The translations under genes were made by a program, and so were the position numbers. This document shows positions 34,629-44,502 of a DNA stretch of 64,000 bases, one piece after another. Under the pieces are notes generated by a model. That model worked only from the letters and a program-made list of their open reading frames with translations. It did no database searches and was not told the DNA's origin. Each line of letters begins with the position of its first letter. Position 1 is the stretch's first letter. The stretch is from Rhodococcus sp. IEGM 1409 (GTDB taxonomy: Bacteria; Actinomycetota; Actinomycetes; Mycobacteriales; Mycobacteriaceae): the NCBI RefSeq assembly GCF_030056735.1, contig NZ_JASHKN010000004.1:27402-91401 (forward strand). Direction: 5' to 3'.

Positions 34629-35924
34629 TCAGGATTCAGGCTCTTCCGCTTCGAGCTCGGCCGGGACCACGGAGTTCAGTGCCTCGGCGAGGACGGGAAC
34701 CGTCAAAGTGCGTTGCCAGCCACGTGCGCCCGCGGAAGTGAGCTTGGTCTCGATTGCACTCTCGACTTCGGCGATGTCCGAGTCGGGTTCCAATTTCCAG
34801 TCCCAGCACAGGCGCCTGACCAGGTCGGGTTGGAGCAGGTTTTCCACCGGTACCGAAACCTCTTTGCTCAGGTCCGACAGTGCAGCGCGCGCCGCCGTCA
34901 ACCGGTCGGCAGCGGCCGGATCCTGGCGGGCCCAGCGACCGGCGGCCGGAGGCCCGACGATCGGCGGAGTCTTCGGCGGAAGCTCACTGTCGGGGAGCCT
35001 GCGCGCCGCTTCCAGTGCATCCATCCAAATACGCGAATAACGGCGTTGACGTGGTCCGCCGAAGACGGGAAGCGAGCGGAGCGCGTCCAACGACTGAGGA
35101 TCTTTGAGAGCGGCATCGATGATCGCGGAGTCGGGAAGTACCCGGCTCGGCGACACGTCGCGTTTGCGTGCGAGATCCTCACGGGCCTGCCACAGCGCCC
35201 GCACTGCCGCCAACTGACGGGTGGTCTTGAGTGAGGTGATGTGCGACGTACGACGCCAACGGTCAGGCTTGGGCTTGGGCGGGCCGGCCAGACGGATGTA
35301 CTCGAACTCTTCCTTCGCCCACTCGAGCTTGCCTTGGGATTCGAGTTCGGCCTCCATCGCGTCGCGCAGCTCGAGGAGCACTTCGACGTCGAGGGCGGCG
35401 TAGTTCAACCACGCGTCCGGCAGTGGGCGCGTCGACCAGTCGGCAGCACCGTGCCCCTTGCGAAGTTCCACCCGCAGGGTTCGTTCGACTATCGCGGCCA
35501 GTCCGACTCGCTCGAAACCCGCCAGTCGTCCGGCCAGTTCGGTGTCGAAGAGTTCCGCCGGTGTCAGGCCCAAGTCTGCGAGGCCGGGGAGATCTTGATC
35601 CGCAGAATGCAGCACCCATTGCAACGGGTTGATCGCCTCGGCCAACGGCTGTAGATCCTGCGCCGTCGGAATCGGGTCGAGCAGGAACGATCCCGCGCCT
35701 TCGCGTCGGAGCTGGATCAGGTACGCCCGTGCCGAATAGCGGAATCCGGATGCCCGCTCGGCGTCCACGGCGAGCGGGCCATGGCCGGAAGCCAGCGCGG
35801 CTGCGGCGCCCGCGACGCCGGCGGCAGTGGTGATGACTTCCGGAACTCCGTCACGAGGTACGAGCAGCGGAACTACGTCGGAGGTGGGCTCGGTCGCATC
35901 ATCGGTGACTTCGGACATGGTCAC
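34629..35924 (-). CDS. rnd: Ribonuclease D family exonuclease (HRDC domain)
   Basis: 431 residues (Rv2681 counterpart). DEDD exonuclease domain: LAVDAERASGFRYS (DxE motif) near residue 50, QWVLHSADQDLPGLADLG near 97, and NYAALDVEVLLELRD (YxxxD) near 170; a first HRDC domain from about 230 and a second helical region to the end. It should trim 3' ends of structured RNA such as tRNA precursors. The start is GTG 35924 or ATG 35918; a TAGAGT -10-like box just upstream (35927-35932) would favour the second as leaderless. Confidence 0.92.
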   Translation of the reverse strand: MTMSEVTDDATEPTSDVVPLLVPRDGVPEVITTAAGVAGAAAALASGHGPLAVDAERASGFRYSARAYLIQLRREGAGSFLLDPIPTAQDLQPLAEAINPLQWVLHSADQDLPGLADLGLTPAELFDTELAGRLAGFERVGLAAIVERTLRVELRKGHGAADWSTRPLPDAWLNYAALDVEVLLELRDAMEAELESQGKLEWAKEEFEYIRLAGPPKPKPDRWRRTSHITSLKTTRQLAAVRALWQAREDLARKRDVSPSRVLPDSAIIDAALKDPQSLDALRSLPVFGGPRQRRYSRIWMDALEAARRLPDSELPPKTPPIVGPPAAGRWARQDPAAADRLTAARAALSDLSKEVSVPVENLLQPDLVRRLCWDWKLEPDSDIAEVESAIETKLTSAGARGWQRTLTVPVLAEALNSVVPAELEAEEPES

Positions 35925-35929
35925 TGACT

Positions 35930-37336
35930 CTACGTCGCAGTGGGGACAGTGGTTGTCACCTCAGCCTCGAACAGTTCGTCGAGAGCTGCCCCGAAACCTT
36001 GCGCGAGCTGGTCCAATTCGGGTGCCAGATCAGAGCAACTGACGATGCCGACGTCGAGTTTTCCGTCGAGCGACATCACGGTCACGTTGAGGCCCGCCCC
36101 GTGAAAGATCGGACCGAGCGGGAACATTCCTTTGATCTGCGCGCCCAGGAAGTAGAGCGGGACCGGCGGCCCGGGCACGTTGGAGACCACCAGGTTGGAC
36201 ACGACGGGGTGACGTTCGGCGAGCTTGAGTGACGAGTACACGCGCATAGCAGCGCCGAACACCGCCGGCGATGCGAACTGCGACCAGTCTTGAAGCATGT
36301 TCGCCCCCAGTGCTTCGTTGTGGTTCTTCGAGGTGGCGTTGTAATCACTGATGGCGTGCAGGCGTTCGACCGGATCGGCGATCTGGGTGCCGAGTTGCGT
36401 GAACATGCCCGAGATCTGGTTCGTGCCGGGACGATCGGATTTGCCGTGGACCGACACCGGCACCATCGCGACGAGGGAATCCTCCGGCAGTTCGTCCCGG
36501 TCCTCCAGATATTTACGCAACGCTCCGGCGCAGAGCGCGAGAACCACGTCGTTGACCTTCACGCCGTGACGATCTTTGACGGTTTTGACCTTAGCGAGAT
36601 CGAGCTGGCTGAACGCGACGTTGCGGTGACCGGTGATTGCGCCGTTGAACGAGGTCCGCGGTGCGGTGAACGGCGCAGGCATGGCTTCGCCCTTCCGCGC
36701 GCGCGTCACCCATTTCGGGAGCATGGCGATTCCGCCGGGAACCAGTCGGGCAATTCGTGCGGGCCGTGCGATCACGGCCATGAGCCCACCGATCGCGATG
36801 TCCAGCGTTCCCCCGTCGCCCGCACCCTGAGCGTCCGGGTCCACCAGGGCCGGTGAATCCGGTTCGAGGCTGCACAGCTGAGCCAGGATGTTTGCGCCGG
36901 TGATGCCGTCGGCGGCGCTGTGATGGATCTTCGACATGACCGCGACCTGTCCGTCGGTGAGTCCCTCGATGATCCACATCTCCCACAGTGGACGCGACCG
37001 ATCCAATGGCTGGCTGGCGATGTGCCCGGCAAGTTCCGCCAGTTCCGCGTGGGTGCCCGGCGCGGGTACCGCGGTCCGATGGCAATGCCGCTCGATGTCG
37101 AAATCGTGATCGTCGACCCACACCGGGTAGTCGAGATTGAGGCGCGAATCCTTGAGTTTGCGCCGGAAGGTCGGCATTTCGGCCATCCGCGAGTCCAACT
37201 CGCGAAGCAGCTTCCGGTAGTCGTAACCGCCCGGGATGGTCGTGGGGTCGAGCAGGACAAGTCCACAAACGTGCAATAGCTGGGTCGGTGTTTCCAAGTA
37301 GAGGAAGGTCGCGTCGAGTCCGCTGAGACGTTGCAT
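35930..37336 (-). CDS. Wax ester synthase / diacylglycerol acyltransferase (WS/DGAT)
   Basis: 468 residues. The catalytic HHxxxDG motif is at residues 138-144 (IHHSAADG), with SGLDATFLYLET at the N-terminus and the late NLVVSNVPGPPVPLYFLGA near 395, both typical of the WS/DGAT family. It esterifies fatty acyl-CoA to diacylglycerol or fatty alcohol, making storage triacylglycerol or wax. It lies between ribonuclease D and DUF3000, a place where M. tuberculosis has no such gene, so it is a local insertion. A KstR-type operator covers its promoter. Confidence 0.95.
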   Translation of the reverse strand: MQRLSGLDATFLYLETPTQLLHVCGLVLLDPTTIPGGYDYRKLLRELDSRMAEMPTFRRKLKDSRLNLDYPVWVDDHDFDIERHCHRTAVPAPGTHAELAELAGHIASQPLDRSRPLWEMWIIEGLTDGQVAVMSKIHHSAADGITGANILAQLCSLEPDSPALVDPDAQGAGDGGTLDIAIGGLMAVIARPARIARLVPGGIAMLPKWVTRARKGEAMPAPFTAPRTSFNGAITGHRNVAFSQLDLAKVKTVKDRHGVKVNDVVLALCAGALRKYLEDRDELPEDSLVAMVPVSVHGKSDRPGTNQISGMFTQLGTQIADPVERLHAISDYNATSKNHNEALGANMLQDWSQFASPAVFGAAMRVYSSLKLAERHPVVSNLVVSNVPGPPVPLYFLGAQIKGMFPLGPIFHGAGLNVTVMSLDGKLDVGIVSCSDLAPELDQLAQGFGAALDELFEAEVTTTVPTAT

Positions 37337-37341
37337 GACTC

Positions 37342-37359
37342 ATTTTAGAACAGGTTCTA
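37342..37359 (-). promoter_or_regulatory. KstR-type operator overlapping the WS/DGAT promoter
   Basis: TAGAACAGGTTCTA (37346-37359) fits the KstR consensus TNNAACNNGTTNNA at every fixed position. On the minus strand TAAAAT (37342-37347), a -10-like hexamer, overlaps it and ends five bases before the ATG. A bound repressor would block the promoter. Confidence 0.6.
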
Positions 37360-37396
37360 GTATTTTTCCGGGGGAATGCTCAAACGAGTAGCAGAG

Positions 37397-37987
37397 TCAG
37401 TCGTTCTGCCGCGACAGCGTGGTTATCCCGGCGGGCGGAAGTCCCGCCGCATAGGCGAGAACCTCACAGAAAGCCTCGACGTGGTGAGCCAATTCGGACG
37501 AAGTTGCAGTCCAGGACGCTCGGAGTTCGAGCTGATGGGCTCGCGGCGGCCCGGCAATGTCGCCGTAACGCACCGATGTCGTGGCCGTGACCGTACCGCC
37601 CAGGGCGACAAAAGGTTCCGGCCCCGCCTCCAGTGCGTCTACCAGCCAACTCCAGGCTACTTCGGGAAGCAGTGGATCCGCGGCGACAGCTTCGTCGAGA
37701 TCGGCCTGGATATAGGCAACCAACCGCATGGTGCCGTTCCATGCCTCGTCGCCGTCCGGATCGAACAACAGGATGAGGCGGCCGAAAGCGTCACCTTCGG
37801 ACTGCTCTGCCACGACGTCGGAGTCCGGATGCAGTACCTCCGCCCCCACGGCGTGGCTGTACGGGGCGAGACGCTGCGGCGGACGGATGGGGCCGACCTC
37901 TATCTCGGGCCGAACCCGCGCAGCGGTCATCGCCTCCACGGCGGCACGGAACTCGGCCGGGTCGGCTGTCGATCCGGATGTCGTCAC
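37397..37987 (-). CDS. DUF3000 domain-containing protein
   Basis: 196 residues (Rv2680 counterpart): FRAAVEAMTAARVRPEIEVGPIRPP at the start and the RLILLFDPDGDEAWNGTMRLVAY core near residues 70-92. Soluble, no catalytic residues that can be named, function unknown. It is divergent from hemE with about 168 bases between; both promoters lie in that gap. Same strand as the WS/DGAT and ribonuclease D genes. Confidence 0.9.
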   Translation of the reverse strand: MTTSGSTADPAEFRAAVEAMTAARVRPEIEVGPIRPPQRLAPYSHAVGAEVLHPDSDVVAEQSEGDAFGRLILLFDPDGDEAWNGTMRLVAYIQADLDEAVAADPLLPEVAWSWLVDALEAGPEPFVALGGTVTATTSVRYGDIAGPPRAHQLELRASWTATSSELAHHVEAFCEVLAYAAGLPPAGITTLSRQND

Positions 37988-38155
37988 AGGTCAGGACGTT
38001 AGTCGGGGATGCGGGCGGGTAGGTGGAGGCGCGCCGACCGAGTGTGGCTCGGGTGTGGGGGCGCTCACGAACCGCTCGGGTGTCCGATCCGGAGTGTGGG
38101 ACGTGGCAGCATTGAGTCGATCGAAGACACACGTTGGCGGAGAGCGCGAGGACTG

Positions 38156-39253
38156 ATGAGCGGGTTGGACAACATGAATTCAGGCACCACCGGGTCGGCG
38201 GAGTACAGCGCTCGGCGAGTTTTGCCCGACGCACCGTTGCTTGCCGCGGCGACCGGACGCACTCCGAGTCGACGGCCGGTGTGGTTCATGCGCCAGGCCG
38301 GGCGTTCGTTGCCGGAGTACCGCGAGATCCGCGCGGGGATCGGCATGTTGGAATCATGTTTCGATCCGGCGCTGGTCTGTGAGATCACGATGCAGCCGGT
38401 GCGCCGTCACGACGTAGACGCGGCAATCCTGTTCTCGGACATCGTTGTTCCGCTCAAAGCCGCGGGAATCGATCTCGACATCGTTGCCGGCGTCGGACCG
38501 GTGGTTGCCAATCCGATTCGCTCCGTCGACGACGTCGCAGCACTCCCGCGTTTGGTCCCCGAAGAAGTAGGCGCAATCGCGCAGGCCGTTCGGCTTCTCA
38601 CCACTGAGTTGGGCTTCACTCCTCTGATCGGTTTTGCCGGAGCGCCGTTCACGTTGGCGTCGTATCTCGTCGAGGGCGGTCCGAGCCGGAACCACGAGAA
38701 GACCAAAGCGCTCATGCACTCCGACCCGAAGACCTGGCACGCGTTGCTCGGAAGCTTGGCCGACACCACGATCTGCTTCCTGCAAGCGCAGCTCAAGGCA
38801 GGCGTGGACGCGGTCCAGTTGTTCGACTCGTGGGCTGGCGCGCTCTCGCTGGCCGATTACCGGGAGTTTGTTCTCCCACATTCCGAGCGGGTATTCGCCG
38901 AGGTTGCCGCTGCCGGCGTTCCGCGCATCCACTTCGGTGTCGGAACCGGTGAACTCCTCGGTGCGATGGGGGAGGCCGGCGCTGACGTCGTGGGTGTCGA
39001 CTGGCGCATTCCGCTCGACGTCGCGGCTGGTCGTGTCGGTCCGGGCAAGGCACTGCAGGGCAACCTCGATCCCGCCGTCCTGTTCGCCGGACCCGAGGTG
39101 ATCGATCGCGAAGTACGACGGATCGCCGCCGAAGGTGACCGCGCGATCGAAGCCGGTGCCATCGGCCACATCTTCAATCTCGGCCACGGCGTCCTTCCCG
39201 ACACCGATCCCTCGGCGATCACCTCGGCGGTGGAGCTGGTGCACTCGCTGTGA
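38156..39253 (+). CDS. hemE: Uroporphyrinogen decarboxylase
   Basis: 365 residues. [18 protein letters not shown] near residue 40 is the substrate-binding signature, [18 protein letters not shown] near 84 contains the essential Asp, and [17 protein letters not shown] near 160 is the second signature. It converts uroporphyrinogen III to coproporphyrinogen III. ATG 38156 has GAGGA five bases upstream. hemY overlaps its stop by four bases (GTGA), and hemQ follows, so this is a heme-synthesis operon. Confidence 0.96.
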   Translation: MSGLDNMNSGTTGSAEYSARRVLPDAPLLAAATGRTPSRRPVWFMRQAGRSLPEYREIRAGIGMLESCFDPALVCEITMQPVRRHDVDAAILFSDIVVPLKAAGIDLDIVAGVGPVVANPIRSVDDVAALPRLVPEEVGAIAQAVRLLTTELGFTPLIGFAGAPFTLASYLVEGGPSRNHEKTKALMHSDPKTWHALLGSLADTTICFLQAQLKAGVDAVQLFDSWAGALSLADYREFVLPHSERVFAEVAAAGVPRIHFGVGTGELLGAMGEAGADVVGVDWRIPLDVAAGRVGPGKALQGNLDPAVLFAGPEVIDREVRRIAAEGDRAIEAGAIGHIFNLGHGVLPDTDPSAITSAVELVHSL

Positions 39254-40611
39254 CGACCACTCGGCCGTCGGTCGCGGTGATCGGAGGCGGAATCTCCGGT
39301 CTGGTTGCCGCGTACCGGCTTCGGCGCAGTCTGGGTTCCGATGCCGACATCACGGTCGTGGACGACTCACCGCGACTGGGCGGGAAGCTGCGAACAATTG
39401 ATCTGGGCGGCGGCCCGATCGACATCGGTGCCGAGGCGTTCATCGCCCGTCGGCCCGAGGTTCCTGCGCTTCTCGCCGAGCTCGGACTGACCGATCAGAT
39501 CGTCTATCCCGCGGGCTTGAGCCCGTTGATCTGGTCGCAGGGCTCACTGAATCGACTTCCCACCGGAACCCTGATGGGAATCCCGGCGTCGGCGGAGTCG
39601 GTCCGAGATCTTGTCGACGAGCAGACCCTGGCGCGCATAGCGGCCGAGCCAGTCGTCCCGTTCGAGTGGACCCGTGGTTCCGATTGCAGTGTTGCCGAAC
39701 TGGTTTCGCAGCGATTCGGTGATCAGGTGGTGAGCCGATCGGTGGATCCGCTTCTGGGTGGGGTGTACTCGGGGCTGGCGGCGACCATCGGCGTCCGCGC
39801 AGCATTACCGACGCTTGCTGCGGCACTCGATGCCGGGGCTCGGAGCCTCACGGCTGCGGTCGCGGCTGCGTTGCCCAAGCCAGCACCCGGACCGGTGTTC
39901 GGAGCGCTCAAGGACGGTTACGGCGTCCTGCTCGATGCGCTGCGGGAGGCCGCCGACGCGACATTCGTCCGCGGGGAGGCTTCGGGGTTACGCAGGGACG
40001 GGACGGGTTGGAACGTCGATCCGCTCGGCAGCGTCGACGCGGTGATTCTGGCGGTGCCGGCGCCGCGTGCAGCGACGCTGTTGGCCGGAGTTGATCCGAA
40101 GATCGCGAGGATCATTGCGCGGATCGGACTGGCGTCGTCCGCGGTGGTGGCGCTCCGCTTGTCCGGGCAAGTCGATCTTCCGCAGAATTCGGGGATTCTT
40201 GTTGCCACCGACGCCGACCTGACCGCCAAGGCGTTCACGCTGTCGAGTCGAAAGTGGACGCACCTCGCTGATCGCGGCGAGCATCTCGTTCGGGTGTCGT
40301 TCGGCCGATTCGGTGCATCGGAGATCGTCGACCGGCCGGATGGGGAACTGATCGATCTCGCGCGCGCCGATCTCGACGCCGTGACCGGAATCACCGAGGA
40401 GCCGGGAGCAAGCTTCGTCCAGCGGTGGCACGGAGGCCTTCCCCAGTACGCCCCAGGTCACACGGAAATCGTGGCTGATATCGAGTCACGGATGACGCAG
40501 TTCGACGGTCTCGAAGTGGCCGGGTCGTGGCTGCATGGCGTCGGGGTTCCGGCGTGTGTCGCAGTCGGCACGACGGCGGCTACACGGATATTCGAGCGAG
40601 TGGCACGATAG
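39250..40611 (+). CDS. hemY: Coproporphyrinogen III oxidase (HemY/CgoX; protoporphyrinogen oxidase family)
   Basis: 453 residues. FAD-binding [17 protein letters not shown] at residues 7-23, then the [21 protein letters not shown] segment near 45, and a C-terminal [15 protein letters not shown] flavin-contacting segment. In Gram-positive bacteria with HemQ this enzyme oxidises coproporphyrinogen III to coproporphyrin III. GTG 39250 overlaps the hemE stop; hemQ begins five bases after its own stop. Confidence 0.94.
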   Translation: MTTTRPSVAVIGGGISGLVAAYRLRRSLGSDADITVVDDSPRLGGKLRTIDLGGGPIDIGAEAFIARRPEVPALLAELGLTDQIVYPAGLSPLIWSQGSLNRLPTGTLMGIPASAESVRDLVDEQTLARIAAEPVVPFEWTRGSDCSVAELVSQRFGDQVVSRSVDPLLGGVYSGLAATIGVRAALPTLAAALDAGARSLTAAVAAALPKPAPGPVFGALKDGYGVLLDALREAADATFVRGEASGLRRDGTGWNVDPLGSVDAVILAVPAPRAATLLAGVDPKIARIIARIGLASSAVVALRLSGQVDLPQNSGILVATDADLTAKAFTLSSRKWTHLADRGEHLVRVSFGRFGASEIVDRPDGELIDLARADLDAVTGITEEPGASFVQRWHGGLPQYAPGHTEIVADIESRMTQFDGLEVAGSWLHGVGVPACVAVGTTAATRIFERVAR

Positions 40612-40615
40612 ACCC

Positions 40616-41311
40616 ATGGCACGCCTTGATTTCGACAAACTGAACTCTGAAATCCGTTACCTCATGTTCTCCGTGTTCCAGGTGGAACCCGGTGTGCTGG
40701 GCGATGATCGGGAAGCTGCGGTCAAGGACGCCCGGTTGTTCTTCGAGGGTCTCGAAGACAAGGGCGTCGTGGTTCGCGGCATCTACGACGTCGCCGGTTT
40801 GCGCGCCGACGCGGACTTCATGATCTGGACCCACGCGGCCAGCATCGAGGAGCTGCAGGCCGCGTACGCGGATTTCCGTCGCACCACGGTCCTCGGACAG
40901 GCGAGTGCCCCGATCTGGAGCAACTCGGCGGTGCACCGCCCCGCGGAGTTCAACAAGAGCCACGTGCCCTCCTTCATCGCGGGTGAGGATCCGGGCGACT
41001 ACATCTGCGTTTACCCGTTCGTTCGCTCGTACGAGTGGTACCTGCTCCCCGACGAGGAGCGTCGCAAGATGCTCGCCGATCACGGTATGGCTGCTCGTTC
41101 GTACAAGGACGTTCGCGCCAACACGGTCCCGGCCTTCGCGCTGGGGGACTACGAGTGGATTCTCGCGTTCGAAGCGCCGGAGCTCATCCGTATCGTCGAT
41201 CTGATGCGCGATCTGCGTGCCACCGAAGCTCGCTTGCACGTTCGCGAAGAGGTGCCGTTCTTCACCGGTCCGCGCGTGGACATCGAGAAGCTGGTCCTTT
41301 CCCTTCCCTGA
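40616..41311 (+). CDS. hemQ: Coproheme decarboxylase (HemQ/ChdC, chlorite-dismutase family)
   Basis: 231 residues, identical in length to Rv2676c. The family core has [19 protein letters not shown] at the start, [22 protein letters not shown] near 123 (with the tyrosine implicated in decarboxylation) and [21 protein letters not shown] near 150 (proximal His). It uses peroxide to turn coproheme into heme b, the last step of the coproporphyrin-dependent route. ATG 40616 follows hemY by four bases. Confidence 0.95.
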   Translation: MARLDFDKLNSEIRYLMFSVFQVEPGVLGDDREAAVKDARLFFEGLEDKGVVVRGIYDVAGLRADADFMIWTHAASIEELQAAYADFRRTTVLGQASAPIWSNSAVHRPAEFNKSHVPSFIAGEDPGDYICVYPFVRSYEWYLLPDEERRKMLADHGMAARSYKDVRANTVPAFALGDYEWILAFEAPELIRIVDLMRDLRATEARLHVREEVPFFTGPRVDIEKLVLSLP

Positions 41312-41332
41312 TCTACTTCGAAAGTAGTTTCT

Positions 41333-43642
41333 GTGACAACTGCACCGAACCGGCGTCGTCAACACATGTCCCATTGGGGAATGTTCACCGCCGAGTCGGT
41401 CGCCGGCGAGGTGACCGCCGTGCATCCGTACGAGGGAGACTCGAATCCTTCGCCGATGCTCGGGAACCTCGCCGGTTCGGTGCGCAGTCGGGCTCGCGTT
41501 GCGGGCCCGGCGGTGCGCCGAGGTTGGCTCGAGAACGGACCGGGTCCCAGCGACCAACGTGGAGCCGACGAATTCGTCTCGGTCTCCTGGGACGAGCTGA
41601 CAGAACTGCTCTCGCGTGAATTGCGCCGCGTGGTCGACACGCACGGAAACAACGCGATCTTCGGTGGCTCGTACGGCTGGGCCAGCGCCGGTCGATTCCA
41701 TCACGCGCAGAGCCAAGTTCACCGATTTCTGAATCAGCTGGGTGGATACACCAAGTCGGTCCACAGCTACTCGCTCGGTGCTACCGGCGTCATCATGCCG
41801 CGCGTCGTCGGAACGCACTGGAAGATGTTCGCGCGCTCCACGTCGTGGGACGTCATCGCGAAGCATTCCGATCTCCTCGTCTCGTTCGGGGGAGTGCCGA
41901 TCAAGAACACCGGCGTCAATGCCGGTGGTACGAGCGATCATCCGACGCTCGGGGCGCTCGACGCGTTTCGGGCCCGCGGCGGAAAGATCGTCTCGTTCAG
42001 TCCGCTGCGTGACGACGTCGATGGCGACTGCGAGTGGATCGCACCCGTTCCGGGAACCGACGTGGCGATCATGCTCGCACTGGCATTTGTCCTGGCCTCG
42101 GAAAATCTGCACGATCGCGAATTCCTGAACCGCTTCTGCGTCGGCTACGAACGCTTCGAGGACTACCTGCTCGGACGGACGGACGGGATCCCGAAGGATC
42201 CCCGCTGGGCGCAGGAGATCTCGGGGGTGCCTGCCGAGTTCATCACCGACCTAGCTCGGAGAATGGCGTCGGGCCGGACGCTGGTGACCGTCACATGGTC
42301 GTTGCAACGCATCAAACACGGTGAGCAAGCGCCGTGGATGGGCGTGACACTCGCAGCGATGCTCGGCCAGTTCGGTCTTCCGGGTGGCGGTTTCGGGCAC
42401 GGCTACGGTTCGATGAACGAACCCGGTCTCGCCCCGGTGCCGTACCCGTTGCCGACCTTCTCGCAAGGTCTGAATCCGGTGTCGGATTTCATACCGGTAG
42501 CCGCGATTTCCGATCTGCTGCTCTCGCCTGGGGAGGAGTTCGATTACGACGGCCGACGCCTGACGTATCCCGACATCCGGTTGGTGTACTGGGCAGGCGG
42601 CAATCCCTTCCATCACCATCAGGATCTCCCGCGGCTGCGACGCGCGTTTGCACGGCCGGACACGATCGTCGTTCACGATCCGTATTGGACGCCGATGGCT
42701 CGCAGCGCCGACATCGTTGTCCCGTCGACCACCTCACTCGAACGAAATGACCTGAGCTGCACTCGAAACGACCCGCTTCTGGTCGCGATGCAGCAGGTCG
42801 TTCCACCTTTCGAGAACTCGCGTGACGACTACGACACGTTTGCCGATCTGGCTCGTGCGCTCGGATTCGGGGAACAGTTCACCGAGGGGCGATCATCACA
42901 GGAGTGGATCGAGCACCTCTACGGTCAATGGCGGCCGTTTGTCGATGCAGACGGCGGCAACACACCGACGTTCGAGGATTTCTGGGCAGACGGGCACTAC
43001 CGGATGCGAACCGAAGACAACCTCGTGCTCTTCGGCGACTTCCGTGAGGATCCCGAGAAGTATCCGCTCTCGACTCCGAGCGGGAAGATCGAGATATTCT
43101 CCGAAACCATCGAGTCTTTCGGCTACGACGACTGCGCCGGCCATCCGCGCTGGTACGAGCCCGACGAATGGTTGGGTGGCCCGCGGGCCTCGCAGTTCCC
43201 GCTTCACCTGATCGCCAACCAGCCCAAGACGCGGCTGCACAGCCAACTCGATCACGGCGCTGCAAGCCAGGCGTCGAAGATTCAGGGACGCGAGCCGATC
43301 CGTATGCACCCCGATGCAGCGGTCGCGCGCGGCGTGTCGGCCGGAGACGTGGTGCGCGTGTTCAACGATCGCGGGGCGTGCCTTGCTGGTGTGATCGTCG
43401 ATTCGGATTTGCGGAGCGATGTCGTCCAGCTGTCCACCGGTGCGTGGTATGACCCGCTCGATCCTGCCGATCCCGACTCTCTGTGTGTGCACGGCAATCC
43501 CAACGTTCTGACACCGGATATCGGTACGTCGTCACTCTCGCACGGGTGCACCGGCCAGCACGTTCTGGTGCAGATCGAGAAATTCGAAGGGGCCCTGCCG
43601 CCGGTCAAGGCGTTCGATCCGCCGGTGCTTCGTTCACGCTGA
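41333..43642 (+). CDS. Molybdopterin-dependent oxidoreductase of the DMSO reductase family (BisC/TorA-like)
   Basis: 769 residues. MSHWGMFTAESVAGEV opens the protein as in BisC/TMAO reductases, GGSYGWASAGRFHHAQSQ near residue 107 carries the Ser that ligates molybdenum, WAGGNPFHHHQDLPRLRRAF near 420 and the C-terminal molydopterin-binding domain (from about 625) complete the family. No Fe-S motif and no Tat signal are seen, so it is likely cytoplasmic and may reduce methionine or biotin sulphoxide. GTG 41333 is 21 bases after hemQ, so read-through is likely. This gene is not at this place in M. tuberculosis. Confidence 0.92.
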   Translation: MTTAPNRRRQHMSHWGMFTAESVAGEVTAVHPYEGDSNPSPMLGNLAGSVRSRARVAGPAVRRGWLENGPGPSDQRGADEFVSVSWDELTELLSRELRRVVDTHGNNAIFGGSYGWASAGRFHHAQSQVHRFLNQLGGYTKSVHSYSLGATGVIMPRVVGTHWKMFARSTSWDVIAKHSDLLVSFGGVPIKNTGVNAGGTSDHPTLGALDAFRARGGKIVSFSPLRDDVDGDCEWIAPVPGTDVAIMLALAFVLASENLHDREFLNRFCVGYERFEDYLLGRTDGIPKDPRWAQEISGVPAEFITDLARRMASGRTLVTVTWSLQRIKHGEQAPWMGVTLAAMLGQFGLPGGGFGHGYGSMNEPGLAPVPYPLPTFSQGLNPVSDFIPVAAISDLLLSPGEEFDYDGRRLTYPDIRLVYWAGGNPFHHHQDLPRLRRAFARPDTIVVHDPYWTPMARSADIVVPSTTSLERNDLSCTRNDPLLVAMQQVVPPFENSRDDYDTFADLARALGFGEQFTEGRSSQEWIEHLYGQWRPFVDADGGNTPTFEDFWADGHYRMRTEDNLVLFGDFREDPEKYPLSTPSGKIEIFSETIESFGYDDCAGHPRWYEPDEWLGGPRASQFPLHLIANQPKTRLHSQLDHGAASQASKIQGREPIRMHPDAAVARGVSAGDVVRVFNDRGACLAGVIVDSDLRSDVVQLSTGAWYDPLDPADPDSLCVHGNPNVLTPDIGTSSLSHGCTGQHVLVQIEKFEGALPPVKAFDPPVLRSR

Positions 43643-43724
43643 CGGAACCGATCGGCCACCTCTCGCGTCGAACCTCGTGAGCGCCTGAATCAGGTGTCAC
43701 GATCTATCGAAGGTGGGGGCCATC

Positions 43725-44198
43725 GTGAGTGCAGCGGATGTTGGTTCGATGCGGGGGCAAGTCGAAGTTCTTCGGGCCCAAATCGATTCGATGCAGGGCG
43801 TTCTGGTGGAGCGAACGCGATCGCTGGCGGACATGCAGGTGCGGATCGCTCGATCCACGGCGAGCGCGCGTTCGAGTGACGGCAGCGTGGAAATCGTCGT
43901 AGACGCTTCGGGGGCGGTGGTGGGAGTCACCCTCTCGGGGAGTTCTTACGGCAAGCATTCGCCGGCAGCGTTGGGGAATTTGATCCTGGCTACGGCCGCG
44001 TCTGCGGCAGAAGACATACGCCGACAGGTTGCCGAGATGACGAAGCCGTTCACGGAAGCGGCCAGAATCGACTTGCCGGACTTGGTTCCGGACGTGCTCG
44101 GATTGCGCGAGATTCTCGAGCCTCGTCCGAGCTCCACACCGGTCTCCGGCGACGAACACTGGGACCGCACCGTTCTGAGGAGCTCCGGCAATGTCTGA
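43725..44198 (+). CDS. YbaB/EbfC-like protein, type VII secretion-associated
   Basis: 157 residues from GTG 43725 (GTG 43713 is an alternative). An N-terminal coiled-coil-type helix (about residues 5-45) is followed by the YbaB strand motif VEIVVDASGAVVGVTLSG near 58 and a helix ILATAASAAEDIRRQVAEM. In mycobacteria and rhodococci such proteins accompany WXG100-type genes. The next gene overlaps its end by eight bases, showing tight coupling. Function unproven: DNA binding or a chaperone-like role are both possible. Confidence 0.78.
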   Translation: MSAADVGSMRGQVEVLRAQIDSMQGVLVERTRSLADMQVRIARSTASARSSDGSVEIVVDASGAVVGVTLSGSSYGKHSPAALGNLILATAASAAEDIRRQVAEMTKPFTEAARIDLPDLVPDVLGLREILEPRPSSTPVSGDEHWDRTVLRSSGNV

Positions 44199-44502
44199 AC
44201 TGGGTGTGGACGTGGCCGCGATGAAAAGTGCTGCACCAGCCTTCGAGGTGGTCGCTGCCGATCTCGACGAGGCGCGGGGCGCTCTCGACGCAGTGGTCGC
44301 CACCGAAGAGGGTTGCTGGGGCGGCGACCAGTTCGGAACCGCATTCTCGGACGCGTATGTTCCCGGTTCGGCGTCAGCGGTCGGTGGGATGACGATGGTT
44401 GCGGGGGCGCTGCGCGACTTGACCGCCACGCTGATCGAGATCGCCGATCGTTTCGAATCGATCGACTCCTCGCTCGCCGACGACCTGGCGGGTGGGCTCT
44501 GA
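44191..44502 (+). CDS. WXG100-like type VII secretion protein
   Basis: 103 residues, a predicted two-helix hairpin with the turn at CWGGDQFGTAF near residue 45 (W-x-G type). Size and shape match ESAT-6/WXG100 proteins; helical segments run from about 7-38 and 58-92. It overlaps the upstream YbaB-like gene by eight bases and the following gene by one base, so the three are one transcript. Likely exported as a complex or as a partner for the next protein. Confidence 0.78.
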   Translation: MSELGVDVAAMKSAAPAFEVVAADLDEARGALDAVVATEEGCWGGDQFGTAFSDAYVPGSASAVGGMTMVAGALRDLTATLIEIADRFESIDSSLADDLAGGL

